Positions 32,735-41,926 of a stretch of DNA of 54,639 bases are shown piece by piece. The notes under the pieces are model-generated. The model did not search any database. It saw nothing but the letters and a program-made list of their open reading frames with translations, and had not been told where the DNA came from. Within the stretch, counting starts at the first letter, position 1. Each line of letters opens with the position of its first letter. The DNA comes from Pseudomonas fluorescens. GTDB lineage: Bacteria > Pseudomonadota > Gammaproteobacteria > Pseudomonadales > Pseudomonadaceae. The translations under genes and the position numbers were made by a program. The stretch lies in the NCBI RefSeq assembly GCF_902497785.1, contig NZ_CABVHK010000028.1, positions 1-54,639 of the forward strand, given 5' to 3'.

Positions 32735-33195
32735 AACCGGCCCTTCAGTTCGATCACTAGCAGGTCGGCGGCTCGCTCGATCAGGTCCAGCACGTATTCA
32801 AACCCCTGATCGCTGTCGTGGTACGGATCCGGCACATCATCGATGTCCGACTCATAGCGACGCAGGAACAGGTCCAGCTCAGCCTTGCCCCTGACGGGTT
32901 GCAAAGCCTTGAGGTTGCGCAGGTTGTTGCTGTCCATCGCGAGGATCAAATCGTAGGTGGCGAAATCGGCGCGGGTCACTTGCTGGGCGCGCTGGGCGGA
33001 CAGGTCGTAACCGCGCAGCCTGGCCGCGGCCTGGCTGCGCTCGTCTGGAGGCCCGCCAACGTGCCAGTCACCGGTGCCGGCGGAGGCGACCTCGACCTGA
33101 TCGGCCAGCCCCGCTTCACGCAATTTATGCCGCAGCACGCCTTCGGCCGTCGGTGAACGGCAGATGTTGCCCAGGCACACGAACAAAACCCGCAT
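32731..33195 (-). CDS. Low-molecular-weight protein-tyrosine phosphatase
   Basis: Cytoplasmic phosphatase of 154 residues with the P-loop VCLGNICRSPTAEGV (C-x5-R-S near residue 6) and the general-acid Asp in DVPDPYHD. Its targets are unknown; the neighbours are envelope genes but homologues near exopolysaccharide genes control tyrosine kinases, and no such kinase is seen here. It overlaps kdsB by 1 nt and murB by 4 nt. Confidence 0.9.
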   Translation of the reverse strand: MRVLFVCLGNICRSPTAEGVLRHKLREAGLADQVEVASAGTGDWHVGGPPDERSQAAARLRGYDLSAQRAQQVTRADFATYDLILAMDSNNLRNLKALQPVRGKAELDLFLRRYESDIDDVPDPYHDSDQGFEYVLDLIERAADLLVIELKGRL

Positions 33196-33959
33196 CAGGC
33201 CTCCAGCAGGCGACGAACGCGCTCAAGATCTTCGACGGTGTCGACACCGGGAGGCGGTGCAATCAATGCATCGGCCACGTGAATCCGCACGCCGTGCCAC
33301 AAGGCACGCAGCTGTTCCAGGGATTCAGTGTTTTCCAGCCAGCACGGGCCCCAGCTGACAAAGTCATGGAGGAACCCGGCGCGGTAGGCATAGATGCCGA
33401 TGTGACGACGATACGGCACGCCTTGGGGCAGCTCTTCGCGATTTTTCGCGAACGCGTCCCGGGCCCACGGCAACGTCGCGCGACTGAACGTCAGCGCCAG
33501 GCCGTTGAGGTCGCTGACCACTTTGACGACATTGGGGTTGAACAGGGTTTCGACGTCTTCGATCGGCTCGGCCAGTGTCGCCATGCGCGCTTCGGCGTGG
33601 GCCGCGAGGTTGGCGGCGACCTGATCGATCACGCTCGGCGGGATCAGCGGTTCGTCGCCCTGGACATTGACCACGATGGCGTCGGGCGCCAGGCCCAGTT
33701 TCGCCGCGACTTCAGCCAAGCGATCGGTGCCGGAATTGTGGTCTTCGCGGGTCAGCACCACTTCAGCGCCAAACCCGTTGCACGCCTCGACAATGCGCGC
33801 ATCGTCCGTGGCGACCACCACGCGTTCGGCGCTGCTCTTACTCGCCTGTTCCCAGACGTGCTGAATCATCGGTTTGCCGGCGATCAGCAGCAACGGCTTG
33901 CCCGGCAAACGGGTGGAGGCGTAACGCGATGGAATGACAACAGTAAAGGCGGAGGTCAT
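33195..33959 (-). CDS. kdsB: CMP-KDO synthetase KdsB
   Basis: Activates 3-deoxy-manno-octulosonate with CTP for lipopolysaccharide core synthesis. The 254-residue protein starts VVIPSRYASTRLPGKPL and has VVATDD, NVQGDEPLIPP and the late HIGIYAYRAGFL block typical of the family. It overlaps the Trm112-like gene by 4 nt. With lpxK two genes upstream it forms a lipid A/core supply group. Confidence 0.95.
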   Translation of the reverse strand: MTSAFTVVIPSRYASTRLPGKPLLLIAGKPMIQHVWEQASKSSAERVVVATDDARIVEACNGFGAEVVLTREDHNSGTDRLAEVAAKLGLAPDAIVVNVQGDEPLIPPSVIDQVAANLAAHAEARMATLAEPIEDVETLFNPNVVKVVSDLNGLALTFSRATLPWARDAFAKNREELPQGVPYRRHIGIYAYRAGFLHDFVSWGPCWLENTESLEQLRALWHGVRIHVADALIAPPPGVDTVEDLERVRRLLEA

Positions 33960-34141
33960 TTATCCAGACGCTCGTCGGTGGTCAGGGTGCGGGCTTCGGA
34001 TTCGAGCATCACCGGGATGCCGTCGCGAATCGGGTAAGCGAGACCTGCGCCCTTGCTGATCAGCTCGGTTTTGTCGGCGCTGAGTTTGAGCGGGCCTTTG
34101 CAGACCGGGCAAGCAAGGATGTCGAGCAATTTAGTGTCCAT
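33956..34141 (-). CDS. Trm112-family small protein (YcaR)
   Basis: A 61-residue protein with the Trm112/YcaR opening DTKLLDILACPVCKGPL, containing one C-x2-C pair; the second Cys pair of zinc-binding relatives is missing, as in many bacterial members. I use the ATG at 34141, which has AGGGA 6 nt before it, over one at 34147 that abuts that site. It lies between lpxK and kdsB as in E. coli. Its function is not established. Confidence 0.88.
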   Translation of the reverse strand: MDTKLLDILACPVCKGPLKLSADKTELISKGAGLAYPIRDGIPVMLESEARTLTTDERLDK

Positions 34142-34165
34142 GAGCATTCCCTGGATAAAAACGGT

Positions 34166-35176
34166 TTAAGGCAAAAGACGAGCCGGCAGCAGGCGCATCA
34201 GCTGCGTATCGAACCAGGCCACGAAGGCCGGCGATGGCGCAGCATCGACCGTCAGGTACCACCAATCGGCGGCGGCAAAGGCACGGCACTTCACCGCGTC
34301 CTTTTCAGTCATCACCAACGGCAATGACGGTGTGAAATTCAAGGCCTGCACGCTGTATTCGGCGTGGTCGGCAAACGCATGCGGGACTGGCCGCCAGTGT
34401 AGCGTTTCGAGGGTTGTGAAGAAACGCTGCGGATTGCCGATCCCGGCCACTGCATGCACCGCCTGACCGGCAGGAAAATGGTCGAGGGGACGCCGTTCGC
34501 CGCTGTGCAGATTAACCAGTTCGGTGGGTTGCAGCTGGAAGGCAAAACCGTCGGCGCGATCCTCCGCGGCGCCGTTGTAGAGCACCGCATCGACGCTTTG
34601 CAGGCGCTCGACGGGTTCGCGCAACGGTCCGGCAGGCAAGCAACGCTGGTTGCCCAGACCTCGGGCAGCATCGATCAACACCAGCTCCAGATCTCGGGCC
34701 AGACGGTAATGCTGCATGCCGTCATCGGACAGGATCAGGTCCAGCGGTTCGCTCGCCAGCAGCGCTTTGACGGCGTTACTGCGATCCGGATCGATCATCA
34801 ACGGCACGCCGGTGCGCTGAACAATCAGCAACGGCTCGTCGCCGGCGACGTCGGCGGTTTGATCGGCCTCGACGCGCCACGGCAATTGCGGCGGTTTGGC
34901 GCCATAGCCACGGCTGACCACACCGACGCGCAACCCGCTGCGCTGGCAGTGCTGGATCATCCACAGAATCAGCGGCGTCTTGCCGGTGCCACCCACGGTG
35001 ATGTTGCCGACGACGATCAACGGCACCGGCGGCTGATAGATCTCGCCCTCGCCCGCCAGAAAACGTTTGCGCTTTTTCATGACCACGCGCCGATACAGCC
35101 ACTCCAGCGGCTGCAACAGTTTCAGGGCCGGATGACCCTGGTACCACGCGGCAAGCAACCGTTCGGACATGGCCAT
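34166..35176 (-). CDS. lpxK: Tetraacyldisaccharide 4'-kinase LpxK
   Basis: Inner-membrane-associated kinase that phosphorylates the 4' position of the lipid A precursor. The 336-residue protein has the membrane-binding N-terminal part (RLLAAWYQGHPALKLLQPLEWLYRRVV), the P-loop GNITVGGTGKTPL near residue 58, the DDGMQHYRLARD segment and the late VMTEKDAVKC. The ATG at 35176 overlaps the exbD stop; an alternative ATG at 35170 would shorten it by two residues. Confidence 0.94.
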   Translation of the reverse strand: MAMSERLLAAWYQGHPALKLLQPLEWLYRRVVMKKRKRFLAGEGEIYQPPVPLIVVGNITVGGTGKTPLILWMIQHCQRSGLRVGVVSRGYGAKPPQLPWRVEADQTADVAGDEPLLIVQRTGVPLMIDPDRSNAVKALLASEPLDLILSDDGMQHYRLARDLELVLIDAARGLGNQRCLPAGPLREPVERLQSVDAVLYNGAAEDRADGFAFQLQPTELVNLHSGERRPLDHFPAGQAVHAVAGIGNPQRFFTTLETLHWRPVPHAFADHAEYSVQALNFTPSLPLVMTEKDAVKCRAFAAADWWYLTVDAAPSPAFVAWFDTQLMRLLPARLLP

Positions 35177-35607
35177 CAGGGCGCGGGCGGCGCCGCTTCG
35201 ACGGTGGTCATGCGCAGGTGGCTGAATCCGAGTTTGCCGGCGGCATCCATGGCGATAATGACCGACTGATGCTGAGTCTTGCCGTCGGCGCTGATGGACA
35301 GCGGCAGGTTGGTGTCGCCATTGGACTCTTTCTGCAGCGCATCCATCAGAGTCGTCAGGTCGTTCTTCGGCAAGACCTTGTCATTCACCGAGAACGCACC
35401 TTCTGCATTGATAGCAACGTCGAGATGTTTGACCTGCTGGTCTTCGGCGGGCGAACCACTGACCGCTTCCGGCAGCTCGACACGCAACTGGGTTTCACGG
35501 GTGAAAGTAGTGGTGACGACGAAAAACAGCAGCAGGATAAACACCACGTCGATCAGCGACGCGAGGTTGATGTCTACCGTTTCCCGCGGTTTTCGGCGGA
35601 ATTTCAC
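35176..35607 (-). CDS. exbD: ExbD/TolR-family biopolymer transport protein
   Basis: Membrane protein of a proton-driven energy-transfer complex. The 143-residue product has a short basic cytoplasmic N-terminus and one transmembrane segment (LIDVVFILLLFFVVTTTF) that includes the conserved Asp of the proton path. A periplasmic domain follows. The start is GTG at 35607, overlapping the exbB stop by 4 nt. No tonB gene is adjacent, so the partner TonB or another client is unknown; lying beside lpxK and comEC is the usual arrangement in pseudomonads. Confidence 0.88.
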   Translation of the reverse strand: MKFRRKPRETVDINLASLIDVVFILLLFFVVTTTFTRETQLRVELPEAVSGSPAEDQQVKHLDVAINAEGAFSVNDKVLPKNDLTTLMDALQKESNGDTNLPLSISADGKTQHQSVIIAMDAAGKLGFSHLRMTTVEAAPPAP

Positions 35608-36242
35608 GCTTTTTTGCCCTCAGCCAGGTCCACGTCACGATCACCCTGAACGACCTCGACCAGTTTGATCGCTTCCTGCTCCATGCCCACTACCAGCTCA
35701 TCGATTCGACGTTGCAGGAAACGGTGGAAGAAGACTGCCGGGATACCGACCATCAGACCCGCGGCCGTGGTAATCAGCGCCTTGGAAATACCACCCGCGA
35801 GCACGGCGGCGTTGGTGCCGATGCCGTTGCCCATAAATGCACTGAAAATATCGATCATGCCCAGCACAGTGCCCAGCAGACCGAGCAACGGCGCCATGGC
35901 GGCGATAGTGCCGAGGGCATTGATATAGCGTTCGAGCTCGTGAATAACCCGTGCAGCGGCTTCCTCGATGCACTCTTTCATGATCTCGCGACCATGCTTG
36001 GAATTGGCCAGGCCCGCCGCCAAAATCTCGCCCAGCGGCGAGTTGGCGCGCAATTCCTTGAGTTTTTCTTTATTGAGCTGTTTGTCCTTGATCCATACCC
36101 AGACCTGCCCGAGCAAATGCTCCGGGGTCACACGGCTGGCACGCAGGGTCCACAGGCGCTCGGCGACGATCGCCATGGCCGCGATGGAACTCAGAATGAT
36201 CGGCAGCATCATCCAGCCGCCGGATTTGACCAATTCCCACAC
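35604..36242 (-). CDS. exbB: MotA/TolQ/ExbB proton channel family protein
   Basis: Proton channel partner of the adjacent ExbD. The roughly 212-residue protein has three transmembrane segments: near the start (MMLPIILSSIAAMAIVAERL), and two after residue 120 (APLLGLLGTVLGMIDIFSAF and ALITTAAGLMVGIPAVFFHRF). I favour a GTG start at 36242 because GAGGGG lies about 9 nt before it; a GTG at 36272 would add ten residues. It starts the exbB-exbD-lpxK overlap series, 98 nt after comEC. Confidence 0.87.
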   Translation of the reverse strand: MWELVKSGGWMMLPIILSSIAAMAIVAERLWTLRASRVTPEHLLGQVWVWIKDKQLNKEKLKELRANSPLGEILAAGLANSKHGREIMKECIEEAAARVIHELERYINALGTIAAMAPLLGLLGTVLGMIDIFSAFMGNGIGTNAAVLAGGISKALITTAAGLMVGIPAVFFHRFLQRRIDELVVGMEQEAIKLVEVVQGDRDVDLAEGKKA

Positions 36243-36340
36243 AGTGACAGCCCCCTCGAAAAAGTGCGCCACTCTAACATAGGGGGTCGGCGCACCGAAG
36301 ACCGTGATGTCGCATCCGGTCGGGCTTTAATAACCCGCGG

Positions 36341-38563
36341 TTATGGCGGGGCCCGCCAGAACCGCCGTTCCTGACGCATCGTCCAGGGCAGCTGGAAGCG
36401 CCCGAGGTGCAGACGAATGGCGCCTTGTTCGACGCTGTCATAGATCGCCATGCCGCGCTTTCGATAGCGCGCCACGACGGTTGGGTGCGGGTGACCGAAT
36501 GAATTGCCGTTGCCGCGCGAGATCAGCACCGCTTTGGGTTGCAGCACGGCGAGCAGTGCTGCCGAGGACGAACTGCGGCTGCCATGGTGCGGCGCCTGCA
36601 ACCAATCGGTGGGCACGGCCAGCGGACTGTCGAGCAATTCTCGTTCGGCGGCGGTGTCGATATCCCCGGTCAGCAGGATTCGTTCGCCATTGGCTTCGAC
36701 CTGCAGTACACAGGATTTCTGATTGCTGTCTGCCGCCGAAGACCATTGCCAGAGCTGGAACCGCACGCCGTCCCAACTCCATTGCTGGCCGCTATTGCAG
36801 GGCTCGGCGTGCAACGCATCGGGCAGTGCCTCAGGATCGCCGCTGAGGACTCGCGACACCGGCAACCCATTGGCCACCGCACGCGCGCCGCCGGCGTGGT
36901 CGGCGTCGGCATGGCTGATCAGCATCAAGTCGAGTTCGTCCACACCCAGTTTGCGCAGGGCTGGCAAGACCACGCGCTCGCCGAGATCGAAGTCGCCGAA
37001 GCGCGGCCCGGTGTCGTAGAGCAGCGTGTGATGGCGGGTTCGCACCAGAATCGCCAGGCCTTGGCCGACATCCAGTTGCAGGATTTCAGCGATACCTTCC
37101 GGCAGTAATGGCCGGGGCGGGAAAACCAGCACCAGCAACAGCGGCCACCCCAACGGCCGCAGCGGTATGCCGCGAGGCATCAACAGGAAAAACGCACCAA
37201 GGGCGCCCAATGCCCATGTCCACACTGGAATCGCCACGGGCACCCAAGCGGGCAACTGACCGGCCATCAACGCCAGGCCTTTGAACAGCCAATCGATCAA
37301 GCCGCCCGCCAGCCACAGCAACCCTTCACCGACATAGGGTAGCGGCAACAGCAACGTCCCCAACAAGGCCGGCGGCAGCACCACCAGACTGACCCAAGGC
37401 ACCGCCAGCAGATTGGCCACCGGACCGCTGATGCTGATCGGCAACCCCAGCACCAGCAGCAACGGCCCCAGCCCGATTGCGATCAGCCATTGCGCACGGG
37501 TCCAGGTTTGCCACCAGCGCCAGGCGCCCAACCGGCCACCAAAGGTGAAAATCAACACCGCCACCGCCGCAAAGGACAACCAGAAACCCGGCTGCAGACT
37601 CGCCAGCGGATCCAGCAGCAGCACCGCGTTGAGCGCCAGCAACAATGGCCACCAGGCGCCGAGGTGGCGAAAGCGCAGACGCCACAACAGCACCAGACCG
37701 ATCATCACGCAGGCGCGCCGTACCGGCACATCGAACCCCGCCAACAACCCATAGCCGAGTGCCGCAGCGAATGCCAGCCCGCACGCCCATGGCAGCCACG
37801 GCAAGCGATTCGGCCACAGACCATAGCGAGCAAGCCCGGCAATCAGCAGATACAACACCCCGGCAAGCAAGCCGACGTGCTGCCCGGAAATCACCAATAA
37901 ATGCACGGTGCCGGTGTCTTGCAAGACCTGCCAATCCTCACGACTGAGCCCGGCGCCATCGCCCAGAACCAGCGCGGCCAGGGCACCGTTGCGCCCTTGC
38001 GCGTCCACCGTTTGCAAGCGTTGACGGATGCCGTCGCGCCAGGCCCACCGGGCTTCGCTGAGTCGCTGGCCGTCCTTGATGGTCCCGGTGGCTCCGATGC
38101 GTTGCGCCAGCAACCAGGCGTCGTAATCAAAGGCATGGGGATTGAGCAGCCCGGCGGGACGCTTCAATTTCACCGCCAGCCGCCAGCGTTCACCGCTGTT
38201 GACCGGCGGCCCGTCATACCAGGCCAGGCGCATCAGCGTCGGCACTTTCGCCTGTCTCGACCGCGCATCCGCGAATTCGAAACGAACAACCCCGTCATTG
38301 TTCTGGGGCAATCCCGTGACCCGCCCTTCAATCCAGCGGGTTTCGCCATCAAGGTTCGCCGTCAGGCGATCATCCAGCACCCACTGCGCATTCGCGCCGG
38401 CCCAACTGAGGCCGAACAGGAAAAATGCCAATGGGTAAGGCCGAAACGGCAACACCATCAAACCCGCGAGCGGTAGCAGCACCCATAACCAGACCGGCGG
38501 TAAAACCGGCAAAAGACGCAAGGCCAACAAGCCCAGCGCCAGCGCCATCATCCCTGTGCGCAT
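36341..38563 (-). CDS. comEC: DNA internalisation channel protein ComEC/Rec2
   Basis: Inner-membrane channel for uptake of single-stranded DNA. The 740-residue protein has an N-terminal hydrophobic part and an OB-like segment, then the polytopic Competence domain (roughly residues 200-480, including VHLLVISGQHVGLLAG). A C-terminal metallo-beta-lactamase-like domain follows, with DVGQGLAILVRTRHHTLLYDTG and the metal motif HADADHAGG. All three domains look complete. It is divergent from the DUF2062 gene, in the PA2984-PA2985 arrangement. Whether this organism is naturally competent cannot be told from one gene. Confidence 0.92.
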   Translation of the reverse strand: MRTGMMALALGLLALRLLPVLPPVWLWVLLPLAGLMVLPFRPYPLAFFLFGLSWAGANAQWVLDDRLTANLDGETRWIEGRVTGLPQNNDGVVRFEFADARSRQAKVPTLMRLAWYDGPPVNSGERWRLAVKLKRPAGLLNPHAFDYDAWLLAQRIGATGTIKDGQRLSEARWAWRDGIRQRLQTVDAQGRNGALAALVLGDGAGLSREDWQVLQDTGTVHLLVISGQHVGLLAGVLYLLIAGLARYGLWPNRLPWLPWACGLAFAAALGYGLLAGFDVPVRRACVMIGLVLLWRLRFRHLGAWWPLLLALNAVLLLDPLASLQPGFWLSFAAVAVLIFTFGGRLGAWRWWQTWTRAQWLIAIGLGPLLLVLGLPISISGPVANLLAVPWVSLVVLPPALLGTLLLPLPYVGEGLLWLAGGLIDWLFKGLALMAGQLPAWVPVAIPVWTWALGALGAFFLLMPRGIPLRPLGWPLLLVLVFPPRPLLPEGIAEILQLDVGQGLAILVRTRHHTLLYDTGPRFGDFDLGERVVLPALRKLGVDELDLMLISHADADHAGGARAVANGLPVSRVLSGDPEALPDALHAEPCNSGQQWSWDGVRFQLWQWSSAADSNQKSCVLQVEANGERILLTGDIDTAAERELLDSPLAVPTDWLQAPHHGSRSSSSAALLAVLQPKAVLISRGNGNSFGHPHPTVVARYRKRGMAIYDSVEQGAIRLHLGRFQLPWTMRQERRFWRAPP

Positions 38564-38699
38564 ACGCCCATCCTTGAGAGTCCCCTCTCTAGGCTTAGCC
38601 GGCTTATCGCACGAGCACGGTTATTAATTGTCACAAAGTCTGAATGGGAGACTCATAGAATCCAGACATACTTGCCGCCTTAACCGACCGAGAAGCCTT

Positions 38700-39218
38700 A
38701 TGCCCCGGCGCTTATTCAAACGCTACATGCCAGATCCGACCAGCATCAGGGAACATAAATCCTTACGCTTTCTCGGCACCCTGCTGCATGACCCGAACCT
38801 CTGGCACCTCAACCGACACTCGGTTGCACGGGCCATGGCGGTGGGTTTGTTCGCGGCATTTTTGCCGATTCCGTTGCAGATGCTGGTGGCTGCCGTTCTT
38901 GCGATTATCGTGCGAGGGAACATGCCGATTGCGGTCAGCCTGGTCTGGCTGACCAATCCGATCACCATGCCTGCAGTGTTTTTCTGTACGTATCAGACCG
39001 GCGCCTGGTTGATGGATGTTCCGGCTCGTCATCTGCCTGATGAATTGACCTGGGAATGGATCAGCGGCGAATTGTCCACGCTGTGGCAGCCGTTTTTGCT
39101 GGGCTCGGTGGTGGTGGGGGTGGTGTTGGGTGCCCTCGCCTATTGCCTGGTGATGATGTATTGGCGGTGGTGGGTAAGTCGGCAGTGGTCGCGGCGGAAG
39201 AAAAAGCGGAGGGAGTGA
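38700..39218 (+). CDS. DUF2062 domain-containing membrane protein
   Basis: Predicted inner-membrane protein of 172 residues with DUF2062 features: HRHSVARAMAVGLFAAFLPIP, the TNPITMPAVFFCTYQTGAWLM segment, a third hydrophobic helix near residue 145 and a strongly basic C-terminus (RRKKKRRE). I chose the ATG at 38700 (MPRRLFKRYMPDP), matching relatives, over an upstream start at 38628. It corresponds to PA2985. Beyond it the PAO1 gene order is lost. The function is unknown. Confidence 0.84.
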   Translation: MPRRLFKRYMPDPTSIREHKSLRFLGTLLHDPNLWHLNRHSVARAMAVGLFAAFLPIPLQMLVAAVLAIIVRGNMPIAVSLVWLTNPITMPAVFFCTYQTGAWLMDVPARHLPDELTWEWISGELSTLWQPFLLGSVVVGVVLGALAYCLVMMYWRWWVSRQWSRRKKKRRE

Positions 39219-39282
39219 CCGGATTTTGATCTGACGTGCTTCGCTGGATTGATCAAGCACATCCTCGTGGATGGAACCAATC

Positions 39283-39388
39283 CCCTGTGGGAGCGAGCCT
39301 GCTCGCGAAAAACGCCCAGCCGCAGCGTTGATCCAGATAACGCGGGTTATCGTTCACGCCCATCGCGAGCAGGCTCGCTCCCACAGGA
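39283..39388. repeat. REPIN (inverted REP pair)
   Basis: CCTGTGGGAGCGAGCCTGCTCGCGA from 39284 and its exact inverse ending at 39387 are about 55 nt apart. It lies between the convergent DUF2062 and ABC permease genes, a likely insulating position. Confidence 0.88.
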
Positions 39389-39410
39389 AATGCGCAGGAC
39401 CGGAGGAAGC

Positions 39411-40190
39411 CTAAGTCCGCATCCCCCGCCCACTCACCAACAATCGGGCGCACCCGACATACAACACAACCGTCGCCACCAGCATGAACGTAATCGCCAC
39501 ACTGATCCGGATATCCGAAACCCCGAGAATCCCGTACCGAAACGCATTGACCATATGCAACACCGGGTTGGCCAAGGAAACGGTCTGCCAAAACGGCGGC
39601 AACAGCGAGATCGAGTAGAACACCCCCCCCAGGTAAGTCAGCGGCGTCAGCACAAACGTCGGAATAATCGAAATATCATCAAAGTTGCGCGCAAACACCG
39701 CGTTGATGAATCCCAACAAAGAAAAAATCGTCGCCGTCAGCACCACCACCAGAATGGTCACACCCAAGTGATGCACCTGCAACTGGGTGAAGAACAGCGA
39801 CAGCAGCGTCACGATCACCCCGACCATCAACCCGCGCAGCACGCCGCCCAAGGTGTAGCCGATCAGAATCGTGTGCGGCGACACCGGCGATACCATCAAT
39901 TCCTCAATGGAGCGCTGGAACTTGCTGCCGAAGAAACTCGACACCACGTTGCCATAGGAGTTGGTGATCACCGACATCATGATCAGCCCCGGCACGATGT
40001 ACTCCATATAGGTGAAGCCACCCATGTCACCGATCTGCCGGCCGATCAGGTTACCGAAAATCACGAAGTACAAAACCATGGTGATTGCCGGCGGCAGCAG
40101 GGTCTGCGGCCAGATCCGGGTGAAGCGCTTGACCTCACGGTAGACGATGGTATTGAGCGCGACGAGGTTGGGTTGCAGCTCGGAACTCAT
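39411..40190 (-). CDS. ABC-2 type exporter permease (YadH-like)
   Basis: Inner-membrane permease of 259 residues with six predicted membrane segments and the ABC-2 pattern: EYIVPGLIMMSVITNSYGNVVSSFFGSKFQRSIEELMVSPVSP, then FARNFDDISIIPTFVLTPLTYLGGVFYSI, and the final NPVLHMVNAFRYGILG. It overlaps the ATPase gene by 4 nt. The pair resembles E. coli YadGH, whose substrate is not known. Confidence 0.9.
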   Translation of the reverse strand: MSSELQPNLVALNTIVYREVKRFTRIWPQTLLPPAITMVLYFVIFGNLIGRQIGDMGGFTYMEYIVPGLIMMSVITNSYGNVVSSFFGSKFQRSIEELMVSPVSPHTILIGYTLGGVLRGLMVGVIVTLLSLFFTQLQVHHLGVTILVVVLTATIFSLLGFINAVFARNFDDISIIPTFVLTPLTYLGGVFYSISLLPPFWQTVSLANPVLHMVNAFRYGILGVSDIRISVAITFMLVATVVLYVGCARLLVSGRGMRT

Positions 40191-41119
40191 ACCGCCACCT
40201 TCGACAGATTTTTCTCCACCAGGGACACGAACAACTCCTCGAGGCGATTGGTTTTATTGCGCAGGCTCAGCACTTCGATGTTCTGCTGCGCCAGCTGGGT
40301 GAACAGCGCGGTGATGCCCATGGCCTTGTCGACCTGGACTTCAAGCGTATGGCCATCGAGCAGCTTGGTCGGGTAACCGAGCAACTGTGGCGCGGCGCTC
40401 AGGGTGTTTTTGATGTCGAGCAGGAACGTCTCCACATGCAACTGGCCCAGCAGTTGTTTCATGCTGGTGTTCTCGACGATGGTGCCGTGGTCGATGATGC
40501 CGATGTTGCGGCACAGTTGCTCAGCCTCCTCCAGATAATGCGTGGTGAGGATGATCGTGATGCCTTTCTGGTTGAGCTCGGTCAGGAACGTCCACATCGA
40601 ACGACGCAGCTCGATATCGACCCCCGCCGTCGGTTCGTCGAGGATCAGCAGGCGCGGTTCGTGAACCAGCGCACGGGCGATCATCAGCCGACGCTTCATG
40701 CCGCCGGACAGCGAACGTGACGGTGTATCGCGCTTGTCCCACAGGCCAAGCTGGGTCAAATACTGCTCGGCGCGTTCCTTGGCGATTTTCGGCGGGATGC
40801 CGTAATAACCGGCCTGGGTCACAACGATGTCGAAGGTTTTTTCGAACTGGTTGAAATTGAATTCCTGCGGCACCACGCCGATGGAGCGCTTGAGCTGCGC
40901 AGGATTCTTGTCCAGGTCGTGACCGAAGATGTTCACGGTGCCACTGGTCTTGTTCACCAGGGTCGAGAGGATGCCGATGGTTGTGGATTTGCCGGCGCCG
41001 TTCGGGCCGAGCAAGGCAAAAAAGTCACCTTCGGCGACATCCAGATCGATACCACTCAGGGCCTGGAAACCGTTGCCGTAGGTTTTGGTTAGCTGCCGGA
41101 TGGACAGAGCGGAACTCAT
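40187..41119 (-). CDS. ABC exporter ATP-binding protein (YadG-like)
   Basis: ATPase for the adjacent ABC-2 permease, 310 residues. It has Walker A LLGPNGAGKSTTIG, signature LSGGMKRRLMIARAL, Walker B LLILDEPTAGVD and the switch His in IILTTHYLEEAEQ. The C-terminal 80 residues are an extension common in this exporter group. I use the ATG at 41119 (MSSALSIRQLTKTYG); an open frame runs further upstream, but that part has no family resemblance. Confidence 0.9.
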   Translation of the reverse strand: MSSALSIRQLTKTYGNGFQALSGIDLDVAEGDFFALLGPNGAGKSTTIGILSTLVNKTSGTVNIFGHDLDKNPAQLKRSIGVVPQEFNFNQFEKTFDIVVTQAGYYGIPPKIAKERAEQYLTQLGLWDKRDTPSRSLSGGMKRRLMIARALVHEPRLLILDEPTAGVDIELRRSMWTFLTELNQKGITIILTTHYLEEAEQLCRNIGIIDHGTIVENTSMKQLLGQLHVETFLLDIKNTLSAAPQLLGYPTKLLDGHTLEVQVDKAMGITALFTQLAQQNIEVLSLRNKTNRLEELFVSLVEKNLSKVAV

Positions 41120-41253
41120 ATCGGATTTACGCACCAAGAAGGGGAAGAAAGGAATAAATAAGGGCGGGCGGTGATCAACACAACCGCGGCGCATAAGCGC
41201 AATGGTGCTTGTCACCGCCACACAAGTACAGTCAAGTGTGTCGATAGTAAGTA

Positions 41254-41877
41254 TTAAGTCAACGCAGTCATGACGGCTTTGCGGTACGCCGGACGCTGTT
41301 TCAGGCGGGCATACCAGGCCTCCAGCCGGGGCTGCGGTGCGCGTTCGATGGGCATCTCGAACCAGGCATAAATGAAACTTCCGAGGGGAATGTCGCCCAT
41401 GCCGATTTCATCGCCCGACAGGTACGGTTGAGTCCCCAGCGCCTGATCGGCCATCGCCAGCAGGCCGTCGCACTCTTTGATTGCGGCGTTGATGGCGGGC
41501 CAGTCCTGCTTGTCCTCCGGGGTACGCAACACGCCCCAGAACACTGTGCGAAACGGACCGGCGAAATTGGCAGTGGTCCAGTCCATCCATTTATCGGCCG
41601 TGGCGCGCGCCTTCAAGTCCGAGGGATACCAGGCGCTGTCGCTTGCATGGAGGGCCATCAGGTAACGGACGATGGCGTTGGATTCCCACAGCACGAAACC
41701 GTCGTCCTCGATGACTGGCACGCGGCCATTGGGGTTCATCGCGCGGTACTCAGGCGTGTCGACGACACCGAACGCGCCGCCCGCATCGATCGCTTCATAG
41801 GCCAGGCCCAACTCCTCGGCGGCCCATAAAGGCTTTCTGACATTCGACGAATTTTTCCGACCCCAGATCTTCAGCAT
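41254..41877 (-). CDS. Glutathione S-transferase family protein
   Basis: Cytoplasmic GST-like enzyme of 207 residues. The N-terminal thioredoxin fold has the likely catalytic Ser in WGRKNSSNVRKPLWAAEE, the cis-Pro in NPNGRVPVIEDDG and the glutathione-binding LWESNAIVRYLM. The C-terminal helical domain has the N-cap/Asp region GDEIGMGDIPLGSFIYAWF. The Ser-type active site points to theta- or beta-like bacterial GSTs. The substrate is unknown. It stands alone between the ABC exporter and the transglutaminase-like gene. Confidence 0.86.
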   Translation of the reverse strand: MLKIWGRKNSSNVRKPLWAAEELGLAYEAIDAGGAFGVVDTPEYRAMNPNGRVPVIEDDGFVLWESNAIVRYLMALHASDSAWYPSDLKARATADKWMDWTTANFAGPFRTVFWGVLRTPEDKQDWPAINAAIKECDGLLAMADQALGTQPYLSGDEIGMGDIPLGSFIYAWFEMPIERAPQPRLEAWYARLKQRPAYRKAVMTALT

Positions 41878-41926
41878 GACCGCCTCTTTATGGTTATGGA
41901 TAAATGCGCAGGCAGCATACGCCGGA